Assembly (NCBI RefSeq): GCF_033880585.1
Contig: NZ_CP137624.1
Coordinates: 3,631,501 to 3,695,500 of the forward strand
Source of the DNA: Lysinibacillus louembei
GTDB lineage: Bacteria > Bacillota > Bacilli > Bacillales_A > Planococcaceae
DNA length: 64,000 nt
Direction: 5' to 3'
The number at the start of each line of letters is the position of its first letter. Within the stretch, counting starts at the first letter, position 1. The translations under genes were made by a program, and so were the position numbers. Positions 26,213 to 35,442 of this stretch are shown here, piece after piece. The notes below the pieces were generated by a model that made no database searches, had not been told where the DNA came from, and worked only from the letters and a program-made list of their open reading frames with translations.

Positions 26213-28510
26213 ATGGCTAATAGTAAAGATAATTTAAATAAATATGGGAAAGCCTTTATTGGCTTTGATGAAGTAAGTGGAAATGTTCTGGATAGTATAG
26301 GTGGATATACAGGTACATTGTACAATAATCCTCAGCGTGTGATAGGTTGGGATGGTCAAGGAAATGCCATGAGTTTTAATGGAATCAATCAATATATCCA
26401 AATGAACTCTACTATCATACCTTATGGCAATAAAACTATAAGGTTTAAATATATGCCAAGAAGTATAGCTTCGCAAACACTTCTTTTAAGTGGCGGGTTT
26501 ACGCTTCAAAAAGGCATCCAAATATCACATTATGCAAATAAAATACGAGTAGACCATACAAAGGGAGTTAACGGACAATATGAATTTTCCTTTAGCCATT
26601 CAAAAGAGATAGAAGTTGGAAAATGGCATGATATAATAGTTTATTTTGATTTTACAAAAAAAACACTAGGTGTAAGTGTAAATAGTGTCACTGAAATTTT
26701 TACTATAATGGGAACAGAACATACACCATACTCAGATGTAACATTTATCGGTGTAGCAAAAAATAGCTCTAATATATTAAATTATCTAAATGGTCAATTA
26801 GACCAAATAGAAATCTACGATAAAGTAATCTCCCCTATTCCTGACAAACACCTAGTCCAACACAACACACAACACAAATATCACAACGGCATATCATGGC
26901 AAACAATTACACCAACCGAAGAAAACTTCATCCAATATGGGATGAACAACTTAAATCATATTACGGAAGCTCAATGGCAAGAACTAGCAGGTGATAACTC
27001 CATTGTCATGTGGTCAGATTTTGAAGATAAGCAATACGCATCTGTTGTACTCAATAAAGAGCCATTTACAGCAAAAGATTTACTAGGCGATAACCCACAG
27101 GTCATTTACTACACAGATTCGGACGCTTCGCAAATTATCGTAGAAACAGAGGTTGACCCATACAGTGTTTACGATTACATCGGGGAATTACCTACTATCT
27201 TAGCTTACACCGAATCAACAGAGGATATTATCGTTTCCACAACGACAGAGCCATTCGACATTTACGACGAATTTGGCGATGAAGTCGAGGTTCTTTATTA
27301 TACAGATGATGAAGCTGTCAATGAAGCTGATTTAATCCTTGAAGCCAATTGGTCGCCACTTGATGAATTGGAGGGTGATTTTGAAGTGGTGACATGGACG
27401 GATGAAGCGCCTGAAACTGCTCAACGAGTGCTTGAAATAAAAGCTGTACCTAAGCCACAGTTTATTAAATTAGTCAATCCTAAACGGCTATATGGCTATT
27501 TAGAGGATGTTTTTGTTAATGATATTTCACAATCTTATCGTGATGAGGCTCGTTATTTTGTGACGGATACTGATACAAGTAGCTGGTATGTTTGGGACAA
27601 TGAAACAGAGGCATTTATTGAGAAAGATACTTTTACAGAGCAGGCAATCTCAGTTAATGGAATGAAGTATCATGAGCTAAATGCTGTTACGGATAAGCAA
27701 TGGAAAACTTGGAATAAAAGATACCTTAACATTGGTGTTTTCTTAAAGGATAATCCTCGTGACACCATTGTTTCAATTGTGGAAAATGTTTCATATAAGG
27801 ACTATCTTCCACGCAACACAACAACGATTTCAGATACAAGCTTATATATTTTAAATACAACCGCCAAAATTGATATAGAGCTAAATGGAAATACGCTTAA
27901 AGGTATTCTAAGTGATGCTGATTTAACTCGTGTTCAGTATCGAGTGTTGTTGAATAATAAGCATTACTTCCCTGATGATGGTAGCTTTACGAAGCTTGGT
28001 GAGTCCCCTCAAAATATTGAATTAGCAATCAGTAGTAAGGATATTCATATTGACGATTGGAACACTTTAAAAGTAGAATTCCAAGACTTCTTTGGTACGA
28101 CTGATTATTGGTCAACGCAATTTATTGGTACATATTCAGGTCTCATGTTTAAGGATGTTTATGGGCAATATTATTCAAGTGAAATTGGTGAGGTGTTACA
28201 ATACCTTGATTTTGGTGTTATTATCGCAGGTCAAACAACAATTGAGCATGAAGTGATTCTAAAAAATCAATATGGCTATGATGTCAAAGATGTGCATTTA
28301 TATGCTAATACAACTAATTTCCCTACAGGCATGACATGTGAGTTTAGCACAAGCCTATCTCCTTTTACACCTCACCCTGAATTAAGATTAAATAAAGTAT
28401 TGAAAAATAACGAGGAATTTTCATTTTTCGTTAGATTAAAGTCTGAATTAGGCGCAACGCCTGACGCAAATGGCTCATTTGACATTATCGTGAGAGCAGA
28501 AAAAGCCTAA
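26213..28510 (+). CDS. Large LamG-domain receptor-binding/fibre protein
   Basis: The start at 26213 is chosen for the TTGGAGGT just upstream; 765 residues. Residues 1-205 form a LamG-type domain duplicated from the preceding gene. At about 235 the ENFIQYGMNNL motif links to a repetitive acidic region (VIYYTDSD, ILAYTEST, VLYYTDDE and VVTWTDEA) with a repeat period near 30 residues. A long beta-rich C-terminal portion follows, ending in a CARDB/NEW3-like domain (FGVIIAGQTTIEHEVILKN). Base use shifts near 26.84 kb, suggesting that the LamG head was grafted onto an older stalk. Confidence 0.62.
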   Translation: MANSKDNLNKYGKAFIGFDEVSGNVLDSIGGYTGTLYNNPQRVIGWDGQGNAMSFNGINQYIQMNSTIIPYGNKTIRFKYMPRSIASQTLLLSGGFTLQKGIQISHYANKIRVDHTKGVNGQYEFSFSHSKEIEVGKWHDIIVYFDFTKKTLGVSVNSVTEIFTIMGTEHTPYSDVTFIGVAKNSSNILNYLNGQLDQIEIYDKVISPIPDKHLVQHNTQHKYHNGISWQTITPTEENFIQYGMNNLNHITEAQWQELAGDNSIVMWSDFEDKQYASVVLNKEPFTAKDLLGDNPQVIYYTDSDASQIIVETEVDPYSVYDYIGELPTILAYTESTEDIIVSTTTEPFDIYDEFGDEVEVLYYTDDEAVNEADLILEANWSPLDELEGDFEVVTWTDEAPETAQRVLEIKAVPKPQFIKLVNPKRLYGYLEDVFVNDISQSYRDEARYFVTDTDTSSWYVWDNETEAFIEKDTFTEQAISVNGMKYHELNAVTDKQWKTWNKRYLNIGVFLKDNPRDTIVSIVENVSYKDYLPRNTTTISDTSLYILNTTAKIDIELNGNTLKGILSDADLTRVQYRVLLNNKHYFPDDGSFTKLGESPQNIELAISSKDIHIDDWNTLKVEFQDFFGTTDYWSTQFIGTYSGLMFKDVYGQYYSSEIGEVLQYLDFGVIIAGQTTIEHEVILKNQYGYDVKDVHLYANTTNFPTGMTCEFSTSLSPFTPHPELRLNKVLKNNEEFSFFVRLKSELGATPDANGSFDIIVRAEKA

Positions 28511-28544
28511 TCACAATACAATGTGATAAGGAAGTGATTTTATT

Positions 28545-30539
28545 ATGGAGGATATAAATTTCGATACAGCAGCAGAAAATTCCTCTCAAAATGATATATA
28601 TACTGAAATTGAAATACAGCCAAACAACAGCTTTCAAGCAAAATATAAGCTAATTGCTGTTGGGCAATCAGAGAAACATATCGAAATTGTTGCTAGACCT
28701 GAAAAAGAAAGCACCACTTTAATCGAGTTAATTTCTCGTGCATTAAGATTTAGTAATAAAGACACATACTTGAATGTCATGTATCGTGGCAATTCTGACA
28801 TACTGACAGAAATTCAGCCAATTGGCTATAACAATATGTTGGCTGAAATTGAAGTACCGCCTCATAATCGCATGTACGCCATTTATGAAATACAGCAGCC
28901 CCCTATTGTTACAGATATTTTTAACCCTACACAGGATTCTTTCACAAGAGAGCAGCTAAGCTATCAATCGATTAACTATGGCTCCAATTCATCGATGGTT
29001 GTTGGTCGTAGCCAAGACGATATTTGGCGCTCCTTTGTGCAATTTGATTTATCTACAGTTAATTCTTCATATGTATTAAAGGAAACGTATTTACGTCTGT
29101 ACTATCGAGGAGCTTCCCCTGCACATTTAAAGCTTGAAATTCTAAATGCGGATAGTGCATGGCAGGAAACTAATATTACACATTTAAACAGACCTAGCCC
29201 TATTCATTTAATTTCATCTAACTTTAAGACGAATGAACAAGCAGGCTATATTGAATTTGATGTTTTAGATGTTGTCAAAGATTGGGTTGCTTTAAATAAA
29301 GTGAATAATGGCTTTATTATTCGATTATCAAATGAAACCGAATTTGGTCAAATAACATTTTATACGAGAGAAACAATTAAGCCTCCTGAGCTAGTCGTTA
29401 AATATTACGATTCAAGAATATTCTCTCAAGGTAGAAGTCAGCATTTAACCGAAATCTTTGTCTATAAAGCAGATGAATCAATTGTAGAATCTGAGATTAC
29501 TGTTAAATCAGACTATGGCTTTAGCCGAGTCGATACAGAAATCTATGTTCATAGAGTGGAAGTTCCCCTAGATTCAGATATCGTAACTGAAATATGTATT
29601 ACTAAGCCTTATGTATTTACTGAAATTACTGCAGCTATTCCTGTTGATGATGACAAAATAACAGCAGAAATTAGTGTTAGACTTCCTCGTGAAAAAGATA
29701 AAAATGTTGAACTTACTGTTAGTAGACCAGTCGTTTTTGTTGAAATATATATCAAGCATATGAACAATATTGACACTGAGATTACTGCTCGATTACAAAG
29801 GGAATCTCAGGTTGATGCTTGTCTTACTGTTACTAAGCCTTCTATTCCAATAGAAATTACACCTGTCATTCATGATGAATCTCAAATTGATGCAGAGATT
29901 TCAATTACAAAACCTCATGTGGATGCTGAAATCACCGTTCCAACAAATGATGAAAATAGTATTCTTGTTGAAATTGAAGCACTTGATATTTGGACTTCGA
30001 CTGTGCCTGTTGAAATCTTTATTAATAAAGATGCCCTTCCTGTTGAGATTACACCAAGAGTTACAAAAGAACGAAATTTACAAACTGTTATTCATGTCAC
30101 AAAACCAAAAATTGAAGCTGAAATTGAGGTTAAATATCGAAATGATATTTGGGTAGAAATTGAACCAAATATTAAATCTGACACAATGATTGAGTTGATT
30201 GTTAGCAAGCCTTCTATTGAAGCGTCTATTTCAGTAATCGTAGACGAGCAATCTGAGCGTGATGCAGAAATTTACGTAAAACATATTGATGCAATTCCTC
30301 TTGAAATTGATGTAAAGGCTGTCTCTCAAGTTGTGACTGAAATTGATGTGAAGGCTGTCTCTCAAATTCACACTGAAATTTCTATTACGAAGAAAAAAGT
30401 GGATACAGAAATCACCGTTCCAACATGGGTGGATGCTGATGTGTTAGCAGTTGTTGAGTCGCGTATTTTCATGGTGAATAACGTATTTACTGTGATTCAA
30501 GTAGGTTCTAAAGGTGGCGCATATGCGTTTATTATATAA
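28545..30539 (+). CDS. Repeat-rich fibre protein with DNRLRE-type domain
   Basis: 664 residues. At about 120-290 lies a DNRLRE/CBM96-like beta domain (DSFTREQLSYQSINYGSN, WRSFVQFDLSTV and DVVKDWVALNKVNNGFIIRLSN). It is preceded and followed by many short strands built on E-I-x-V-x-K-P and T-E-I-x-V, for example AEISITKPHVDAEITVPTN. The C-terminal half holds some 20 such strands, including two copies of IDVKAVSQ in a row. The text suggests an elongated beta shaft with a lectin-like module. It is the last adsorption gene before the small genes preceding lysis. Confidence 0.6.
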   Translation: MEDINFDTAAENSSQNDIYTEIEIQPNNSFQAKYKLIAVGQSEKHIEIVARPEKESTTLIELISRALRFSNKDTYLNVMYRGNSDILTEIQPIGYNNMLAEIEVPPHNRMYAIYEIQQPPIVTDIFNPTQDSFTREQLSYQSINYGSNSSMVVGRSQDDIWRSFVQFDLSTVNSSYVLKETYLRLYYRGASPAHLKLEILNADSAWQETNITHLNRPSPIHLISSNFKTNEQAGYIEFDVLDVVKDWVALNKVNNGFIIRLSNETEFGQITFYTRETIKPPELVVKYYDSRIFSQGRSQHLTEIFVYKADESIVESEITVKSDYGFSRVDTEIYVHRVEVPLDSDIVTEICITKPYVFTEITAAIPVDDDKITAEISVRLPREKDKNVELTVSRPVVFVEIYIKHMNNIDTEITARLQRESQVDACLTVTKPSIPIEITPVIHDESQIDAEISITKPHVDAEITVPTNDENSILVEIEALDIWTSTVPVEIFINKDALPVEITPRVTKERNLQTVIHVTKPKIEAEIEVKYRNDIWVEIEPNIKSDTMIELIVSKPSIEASISVIVDEQSERDAEIYVKHIDAIPLEIDVKAVSQVVTEIDVKAVSQIHTEISITKKKVDTEITVPTWVDADVLAVVESRIFMVNNVFTVIQVGSKGGAYAFII

Positions 30540-30563
30540 ATTGTCAAAGGAGAAATTGGTTTT

Positions 30564-31013
30564 ATGATTATTAAAAATTACGAAATTGGTGAGCTACAGG
30601 CTTTTTTATTTAATTTGGCTTTAAAAAATAAAGAATCACGAATGCGTACAAGGTTTATTAGCTTATTGGAGGAGCAACAGGAGCTTATTAAAAAAGAGCG
30701 CTTAATGCTTATCAACGAATATGCAGTAAAAAATGATGATGGACAGCCTATGACAGAAAAAAAAGCAATTGATCATGAGGAAATTGAGCTTGTGATTTTC
30801 CCTAGTGCAGATGTAGAAAACGAAGTAAAAAACCAAATTGCGCTAATGATGAATGAAGATTTTATTATCGAAGAAACGGAAAGTAAAATCGATATGTTAA
30901 AATGCTTGCAAGACATTGTCTTAAATTGTGATTTAGAGTTTACAGGAGCGAAGGCAAGCTTATATAATCGTTTCTGTGAAATTTTTGAAGATATTTGTTT
31001 ATTAGAAGCATAA
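30564..31013 (+). CDS. DUF1617-like phage protein
   Basis: 149 residues, ATG behind AAAGGAGAAATTGG. Helical, with FLFNLALKNKESRMRTRFISLLEE early on, which resembles the DUF1617 family found next to tail and lysis genes in Gram-positive phages. Function is unknown in the family. A strong terminator follows it, so it closes the structural transcript before the lysis genes. Confidence 0.6.
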   Translation: MIIKNYEIGELQAFLFNLALKNKESRMRTRFISLLEEQQELIKKERLMLINEYAVKNDDGQPMTEKKAIDHEEIELVIFPSADVENEVKNQIALMMNEDFIIEETESKIDMLKCLQDIVLNCDLEFTGAKASLYNRFCEIFEDICLLEA

Positions 31014-31031
31014 AGAAAATTCTTTTCATTG

Positions 31032-31061
31032 AGAGAGCTAGTTCCCCTAGCTCTCTTTTTT
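31032..31061 (+). terminator. Terminator between tail genes and lysis genes
   Basis: AGAGAGCTAG pairs with CTAGCTCTCT around TTCCC, followed by TTTTT. It lies only 27 bases before the proposed GTG of the first lysis gene. Confidence 0.8.
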
Positions 31062-31087
31062 ATTTACAAAGCAAAGTTGGTGATTCA

Positions 31088-31489
31088 GTGGACAATGACA
31101 GAATTCGTGAAAGATTGGCTTCGACGGAAACGGAGCTGAGAAATTTGAAAAAGCGTACAGAAAGACTGGAAGGAAATAATGAATTATTATCCAGATTAAC
31201 TGTCGTATCAGAGCAGCAGCAAGAAATCAATAAGCTACAGCAAAAGCAGCTTGATGATACGAATGAAACATTAAACAATATTAATGTCAATTTAACTAAA
31301 TTAAATATGACGCAGGATGAGCTGCGTAAAGATGTCAAAGCAATTGGAAAGCGTGTCGATGATATGGAGGAAACATTAGAAAATGGCAGCCTCTCCTTCA
31401 ATGAAATTATAAAGAAATATATTGTATGGTTAATTACCCTCCCAACAATGATTTTAGGCACTTATATCTTATTTAAACTCGGTTTATAG
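31088..31489 (+). CDS. XhlA-like (haemolysin-type) lysis-associated membrane protein
   Basis: The GTG at 31088 is proposed because upstream in-frame starts run through the terminator; its ribosome site is weak. The 133-residue product has a long coiled coil (about 5-95) and one C-terminal membrane segment ending in TYILFKLGL. This is the plan of XhlA-type proteins, which act with holin and endolysin; PBSX XhlA is shorter, near 90 residues. Two further membrane proteins and the endolysin follow in tight succession. Confidence 0.62.
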   Translation: MDNDRIRERLASTETELRNLKKRTERLEGNNELLSRLTVVSEQQQEINKLQQKQLDDTNETLNNINVNLTKLNMTQDELRKDVKAIGKRVDDMEETLENGSLSFNEIIKKYIVWLITLPTMILGTYILFKLGL

Positions 31490-31502
31490 GGGGGGACGAT
31501 AT

Positions 31503-31808
31503 TTGAAGAAAAATAGGCGCATATACTTCTGGAAAAATGATGCGGATGGCTTATCACAGCAGGATTTCATCGTGCTGTTAATGTCAGCCGTTTTATTTGG
31601 TGGAATAGGGTTTGGCTTAATTATCGTTATCATTGGCATGTTTTTAGGCTTTGAGCTATCTACTACATATATTGATTTAATACGCGTGCTAGATATACCT
31701 TTTGCGACTGTGATTGCAGGTATATTTACAGTGAAAACGGCTTCTGCAATCGTCAATCGCAAAATGGCTAGAAATGCAGAAAATGATGAAGACAATGGAG
31801 GATTTTAA
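31503..31808 (+). CDS. Small two-segment membrane protein of the lysis cassette
   Basis: TTG start behind a G-rich ribosome site (GGGGGGA). 101 residues with two membrane segments (FIVLLMSAVLFGGIGFGLIIV and a second, weaker one near 65-80) and a charged C-terminus. Its stop overlaps the next ATG. Size and layout fit a holin or antiholin, but no family is recognised. A partner of the LLH-type holin encoded next is the simplest reading. Confidence 0.5.
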   Translation: MKKNRRIYFWKNDADGLSQQDFIVLLMSAVLFGGIGFGLIIVIIGMFLGFELSTTYIDLIRVLDIPFATVIAGIFTVKTASAIVNRKMARNAENDEDNGGF

Positions 31809-32182
31809 TGTTAAATTTTTTGATTGAATATTGGACATTGCTTATTTTTTTATTTGTAGGCTTTTTGTTAGTGTTATTGGTGATTTTTAAGCTCCCTATG
31901 TCCTTGCAAGAAAAGCTATACGAAAAAATTGTAGAGTGGTTAGTTTATGCCTGTATAGAAGCGGAAAAAGCTTTAGGGCAAGGGACTGGACAGGTTAAAT
32001 TGCGCTACGTTTATAACTTATTTATTCAACGTTTCCCCTACTTGCGATATTTTATCTCATTCGAAACATTTACTTCATTAGTGGCTGAAGCGTTAATAAC
32101 GGTGACAAAGCTCCTAGAAAATAATGAGGATGTCATGTTTTACGTTTATGGCACTTATTTGAATGACAGGGAGATGGATTAA
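31808..32182 (+). CDS. LLH-family phage holin
   Basis: 124 residues: one N-terminal membrane segment (LLIFLFVGFLLVLLVIF), then the conserved soluble part EAEKALGQGTGQVKLRYVYN and FPYLRYFISFETFTSLVAEAL, which matches the LLH holin family. Holins open the membrane so the endolysin reaches the wall. It overlaps the upstream gene by one base, and the endolysin ATG follows immediately, so expression is probably coupled. Confidence 0.8.
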   Translation: MLNFLIEYWTLLIFLFVGFLLVLLVIFKLPMSLQEKLYEKIVEWLVYACIEAEKALGQGTGQVKLRYVYNLFIQRFPYLRYFISFETFTSLVAEALITVTKLLENNEDVMFYVYGTYLNDREMD

Positions 32183-32866
32183 ATGGCTGATTTTATTTGT
32201 CCTGTAAAGGGCAATGTCAGGCTGACCTCTCCTTTTGGCTGGCGAATGATTGCAGGCAATAGAGAATGGCATCAAGGGGTGGATTTAGCCTCTACAGGCA
32301 AGGTTCCCATTTATGCGAGTGCTGATGGTATTGTTATTAAAGCGCAGCCGTTAAGCACTTATGGCAATGTTGTGATGATTCGCCATACGATTCTAGGAAA
32401 AAGAATGGATACAAATTATGCGCATCTCGATTCATCTTGTGTAAAGGTTGGTCAAAGAGTGCGGCAGGGTGAACAAATTGGCATTATGGGCAATACGGGG
32501 CGCTCCTATGGTGTACATCTACATTTTGAAATACATAATGGTGAATGGAAAATCGGACAGCCTAATGCCGTAGATGCGATGAAATATATTCATTTAAATG
32601 ATGGAAATGAGGATTTAACAATGTCACAATATAACGAGCTTAAACAATTAATTGCTGCACAGGAGGCAAAAGTTAATCAACTGACTTCTGAGCTAAACAA
32701 CAAGGAAAATAAAATTCAGCCACGTAAAGCGTCAAGCTCACATGCAGAGGCATGGAAATGGGCTGAACAAGAAGGCTTACTGAATGGGCAGAATCCTGAG
32801 AAATTTGCTAATCGTGAACAGTTAGGTAGCATTCTTAAACGCTTTTATGATAAATTTATTCGTTAA
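32183..32866 (+). CDS. Endolysin: M23 peptidase with C-terminal SLH-like segment
   Basis: 227 residues. The first 130 are an M23/LytM metallopeptidase with FGWRM, WHQGVD (HxxxD) and VHLHFEI (HxH), which cuts peptide bridges of peptidoglycan. A short coiled linker leads to EAWKWAEQEGLLNGQNPEKFANREQ, an SLH-like segment frequent at the end of phage lysins. No signal peptide is present, so export depends on the holin. It is the last gene of the phage block; a two-way terminator separates it from pdp. Confidence 0.88.
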   Translation: MADFICPVKGNVRLTSPFGWRMIAGNREWHQGVDLASTGKVPIYASADGIVIKAQPLSTYGNVVMIRHTILGKRMDTNYAHLDSSCVKVGQRVRQGEQIGIMGNTGRSYGVHLHFEIHNGEWKIGQPNAVDAMKYIHLNDGNEDLTMSQYNELKQLIAAQEAKVNQLTSELNNKENKIQPRKASSSHAEAWKWAEQEGLLNGQNPEKFANREQLGSILKRFYDKFIR

Positions 32867-32874
32867 TATATCAT

Positions 32875-32913
32875 AAAAATAGTCACCAATCATGATGATT
32901 CGTGACTATTTTT
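32875..32913. terminator. Bidirectional terminator between phage block and pdp
   Basis: AAAAATAGTCAC and GTGACTATTTTT form a perfect 12-bp stem with T runs in both directions, between the stop codons of the endolysin (+) and pdp (-). Confidence 0.85.
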
Positions 32914-32917
32914 CGTA

Positions 32918-34168
32918 CTATTCGATTTCAAATGCAGATAAGGCTCTATCTAATAGGATTTTATAATCAATATCGTTATTAAAGCCTAATTCAACTAACA
33001 AGTCTCCTTCTGCTATCGTATCTCCTTGTTTTTTATGCAAGATGATATATGCATCATAATCTAATGGAGATTCCTTCGTTTTTCTACCTGCACCAAGCTC
33101 AACAGATATTTCACCGATTGTTTTAGCGTTTACTGATTTGATTACGCCTGCTTTATTACTGTTTTGCTTGTACACATGCTTTACTTGTGGAAATGCGATA
33201 TCGTCCACAGCTCCACCTTGAGAAGCGATCCACTCAGAAAACTTCGTTAATGCTTTTTTGTTATCGCATACTTCTTTTACTTTTTGAAGTGAGCTTTCAA
33301 GTGATTCCTTTGTTGCCATGCTGTACATTTTAGCTGCTATTTCTAAAGATTTTTCATATAGGTCTTTATTGTTATTCATTGTATGGCTTAATAGCTCTTG
33401 CACTTCAAATACCTCGATTTTATTGCCAATTGCATAGCCTAGAGGGTTGTTCATATCACTTAGCTCGTATTGAACATCTCGTCCAAAGGAGCTGCCGATT
33501 TTCGCCATTTGCTCTGCTAAAACCTTCGCCTCTTCCTTCGTTTTCATAAAGGCACCATTGCCATATTTTACGTCTAAAACAATGCCATCAGAGCCACTTG
33601 CAATTTTTTTACTCATAATAGAGCTCGCAATTAATGGAACAGAATCAACTGTGCCTGTCACATCTCTTAAAGCGTATAGCTTTTTATCAGCAGGACATAA
33701 ATCCTTTGATTGACCAGATACCGCAACACCGTATCTGTTAACATTGTTAATAAATTCTTCTTCAGATAGCTCCACATTAAATCCTTTAATCGATTCTAGC
33801 TTATCGACAGTTCCGCCTGTAATACCTAGACCACGCCCACTAAATTTAGCTACAGGTATTTCAAGTGCTGCTAAAATTGGTGCAACCATTAGCGTGACTT
33901 TATCCCCTACGCCTCCAGTAGAATGCTTATCAACCTTAAAGCCTTCAATGCTTGATAAATCAATGATATCACCAGAATTAACCATTGCTTCAGTTAAATA
34001 AAAAGTTTCTTCATCTGACATGCCATTTAAGCGAATTGCCATTAATAAAGCGGAAATTTGATAATCAGGTATATCACCATTTGTGTACCCTTCGATGATG
34101 TAATTAATCTCATCTTTTGTTAATGCTTCATTAAACTTTTTCTTTTCGATGATTGCTACAGTGTTCAT
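32918..34168 (-). CDS. pdp: Pyrimidine-nucleoside phosphorylase
   Basis: 416 residues, ATG behind AGGAGAG. It splits uridine and thymidine (and deoxyuridine) with phosphate to base and (deoxy)ribose-1-phosphate. The thymidine/pyrimidine phosphorylase signature is intact (KFSGRGLGITGGTVDKLESI), as is the phosphate-binding STGGVGDKVT. The end lies about 17 residues short of the usual 433, with the small C-terminal domain otherwise present. It lies 21 bases after deoB, whose product handles the sugar phosphate released here, so the two form a nucleoside salvage operon. Confidence 0.95.
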   Translation of the reverse strand: MNTVAIIEKKKFNEALTKDEINYIIEGYTNGDIPDYQISALLMAIRLNGMSDEETFYLTEAMVNSGDIIDLSSIEGFKVDKHSTGGVGDKVTLMVAPILAALEIPVAKFSGRGLGITGGTVDKLESIKGFNVELSEEEFINNVNRYGVAVSGQSKDLCPADKKLYALRDVTGTVDSVPLIASSIMSKKIASGSDGIVLDVKYGNGAFMKTKEEAKVLAEQMAKIGSSFGRDVQYELSDMNNPLGYAIGNKIEVFEVQELLSHTMNNNKDLYEKSLEIAAKMYSMATKESLESSLQKVKEVCDNKKALTKFSEWIASQGGAVDDIAFPQVKHVYKQNSNKAGVIKSVNAKTIGEISVELGAGRKTKESPLDYDAYIILHKKQGDTIAEGDLLVELGFNNDIDYKILLDRALSAFEIE

Positions 34169-34189
34169 CTATTTTCTCTCCTGACATTG

Positions 34190-35368
34190 TTATTTCAGCT
34201 CTTGTAAAAAGCTTTTTCCAAACTTAGGCGCTGCGATGTTGAAATTATCAGCAACCGTTGCTGCGATATCTGCAAATGTTTCGCGTAATGGCAGCTCAGC
34301 TCCACCATTAAAGCGTGGAGAATAAACGATTAATGGCACATATTCACGCGTATGGTCTGTACCTGGGAATGTCGGATCGTTCCCATGATCGGCTGTAATA
34401 ATTAATAAATCCTCTTCGCCTAATTGCTCTAGTACCTCTGGTAAGCGACGATCGAATTCCTCTAGCGCTTCACCATAGCCGATTGGATCACGACGGTGAC
34501 CGAAGTTAGCATCAAAGTCCACTAAATTTAAAAAGCTCATGCCGTGGAAATCACGCTGTACAACCTCAACCATTTTATCCATACCATCCGTATTATTTTT
34601 CGTACGCACAGATTCTGTAACGCCATCACCATTGAAAATATCTGAAATTTTGCCAATCGCAATCACATCTAAGCCTGCATCCTTCATTTCAGCCATCGTT
34701 GTACGACCAAATGGTGTTAATGCATAGTCATGACGATTTGATGTGCGCGTAAAATTGCCTGGTTCCCCAATGAATGGACGTGCAATAACGCGACCTACTA
34801 AATATTCAGGCTGCAATGTTAATTCACGTGCAATCTCACAAATTTTATAAAGCTCATCTAATGGGATAATTTCTTCATGTGCTGCAATTTGCAAAACTGG
34901 GTCAGCAGATGTATAAACGATAATTGCACCTGTTTCCATATGCTCCGGTCCAAAATCATCAAGTACTGCTGTACCACTGGCAGGCTTGTTGCATAATACT
35001 TTACGGCCTGTACGTTCCTCAAGTTGTGTAATTAATTCTTGTGGGAAACCGTCTGGATATACTTTAAAAGGCTTATCAATGTTCAAGCCCATAATCTCCC
35101 AATGCCCTGTCATCGTATCTTTTCCTACAGAGGCTTCTTGCATCATGCCATAATAAGCTTTTGGCTCAGCAGCCTTTGCAATACCTTGTAGCTCACGAAT
35201 ATTAGATAAGCCTAAGCCCTCCATCGTTGGCATCGTTAAGCCATTCATTTTTTCAGCGATATGACCTAATGTATGTGAGCCAACATCACCAAATTTATGT
35301 GCATCTGGTGCTTCACCAATTCCTACTGAATCCATTACAATTACATGTATTTTTTTAAACGCTTCCAT
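34190..35368 (-). CDS. deoB: Phosphopentomutase
   Basis: The start is set at 35368: the ATG 21 bases further upstream begins the AAAAGGAGG ribosome site itself. 392 residues. DeoB interconverts (deoxy)ribose-1-phosphate and -5-phosphate. The alkaline phosphatase-fold metal sites are visible: [15 protein letters not shown] with the catalytic [22 protein letters not shown] and [19 protein letters not shown]. It precedes pdp in one operon and follows xerD, the Bacillus-type order. Confidence 0.97.
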   Translation of the reverse strand: MEAFKKIHVIVMDSVGIGEAPDAHKFGDVGSHTLGHIAEKMNGLTMPTMEGLGLSNIRELQGIAKAAEPKAYYGMMQEASVGKDTMTGHWEIMGLNIDKPFKVYPDGFPQELITQLEERTGRKVLCNKPASGTAVLDDFGPEHMETGAIIVYTSADPVLQIAAHEEIIPLDELYKICEIARELTLQPEYLVGRVIARPFIGEPGNFTRTSNRHDYALTPFGRTTMAEMKDAGLDVIAIGKISDIFNGDGVTESVRTKNNTDGMDKMVEVVQRDFHGMSFLNLVDFDANFGHRRDPIGYGEALEEFDRRLPEVLEQLGEEDLLIITADHGNDPTFPGTDHTREYVPLIVYSPRFNGGAELPLRETFADIAATVADNFNIAAPKFGKSFLQELK

Positions 35369-35442
35369 TTTACACAACCTCCTTTTCATTCTATATATAG
35401 TTTACCAAAAATATAAAAAAAATAAAGGTCAGACATCTGAAC

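Noticed and set aside
32867-32917. Right attachment site of a prophage
   Set aside because: No tRNA, integrase or recognisable direct repeat is present; the left end is outside the window so no pair could be tested.
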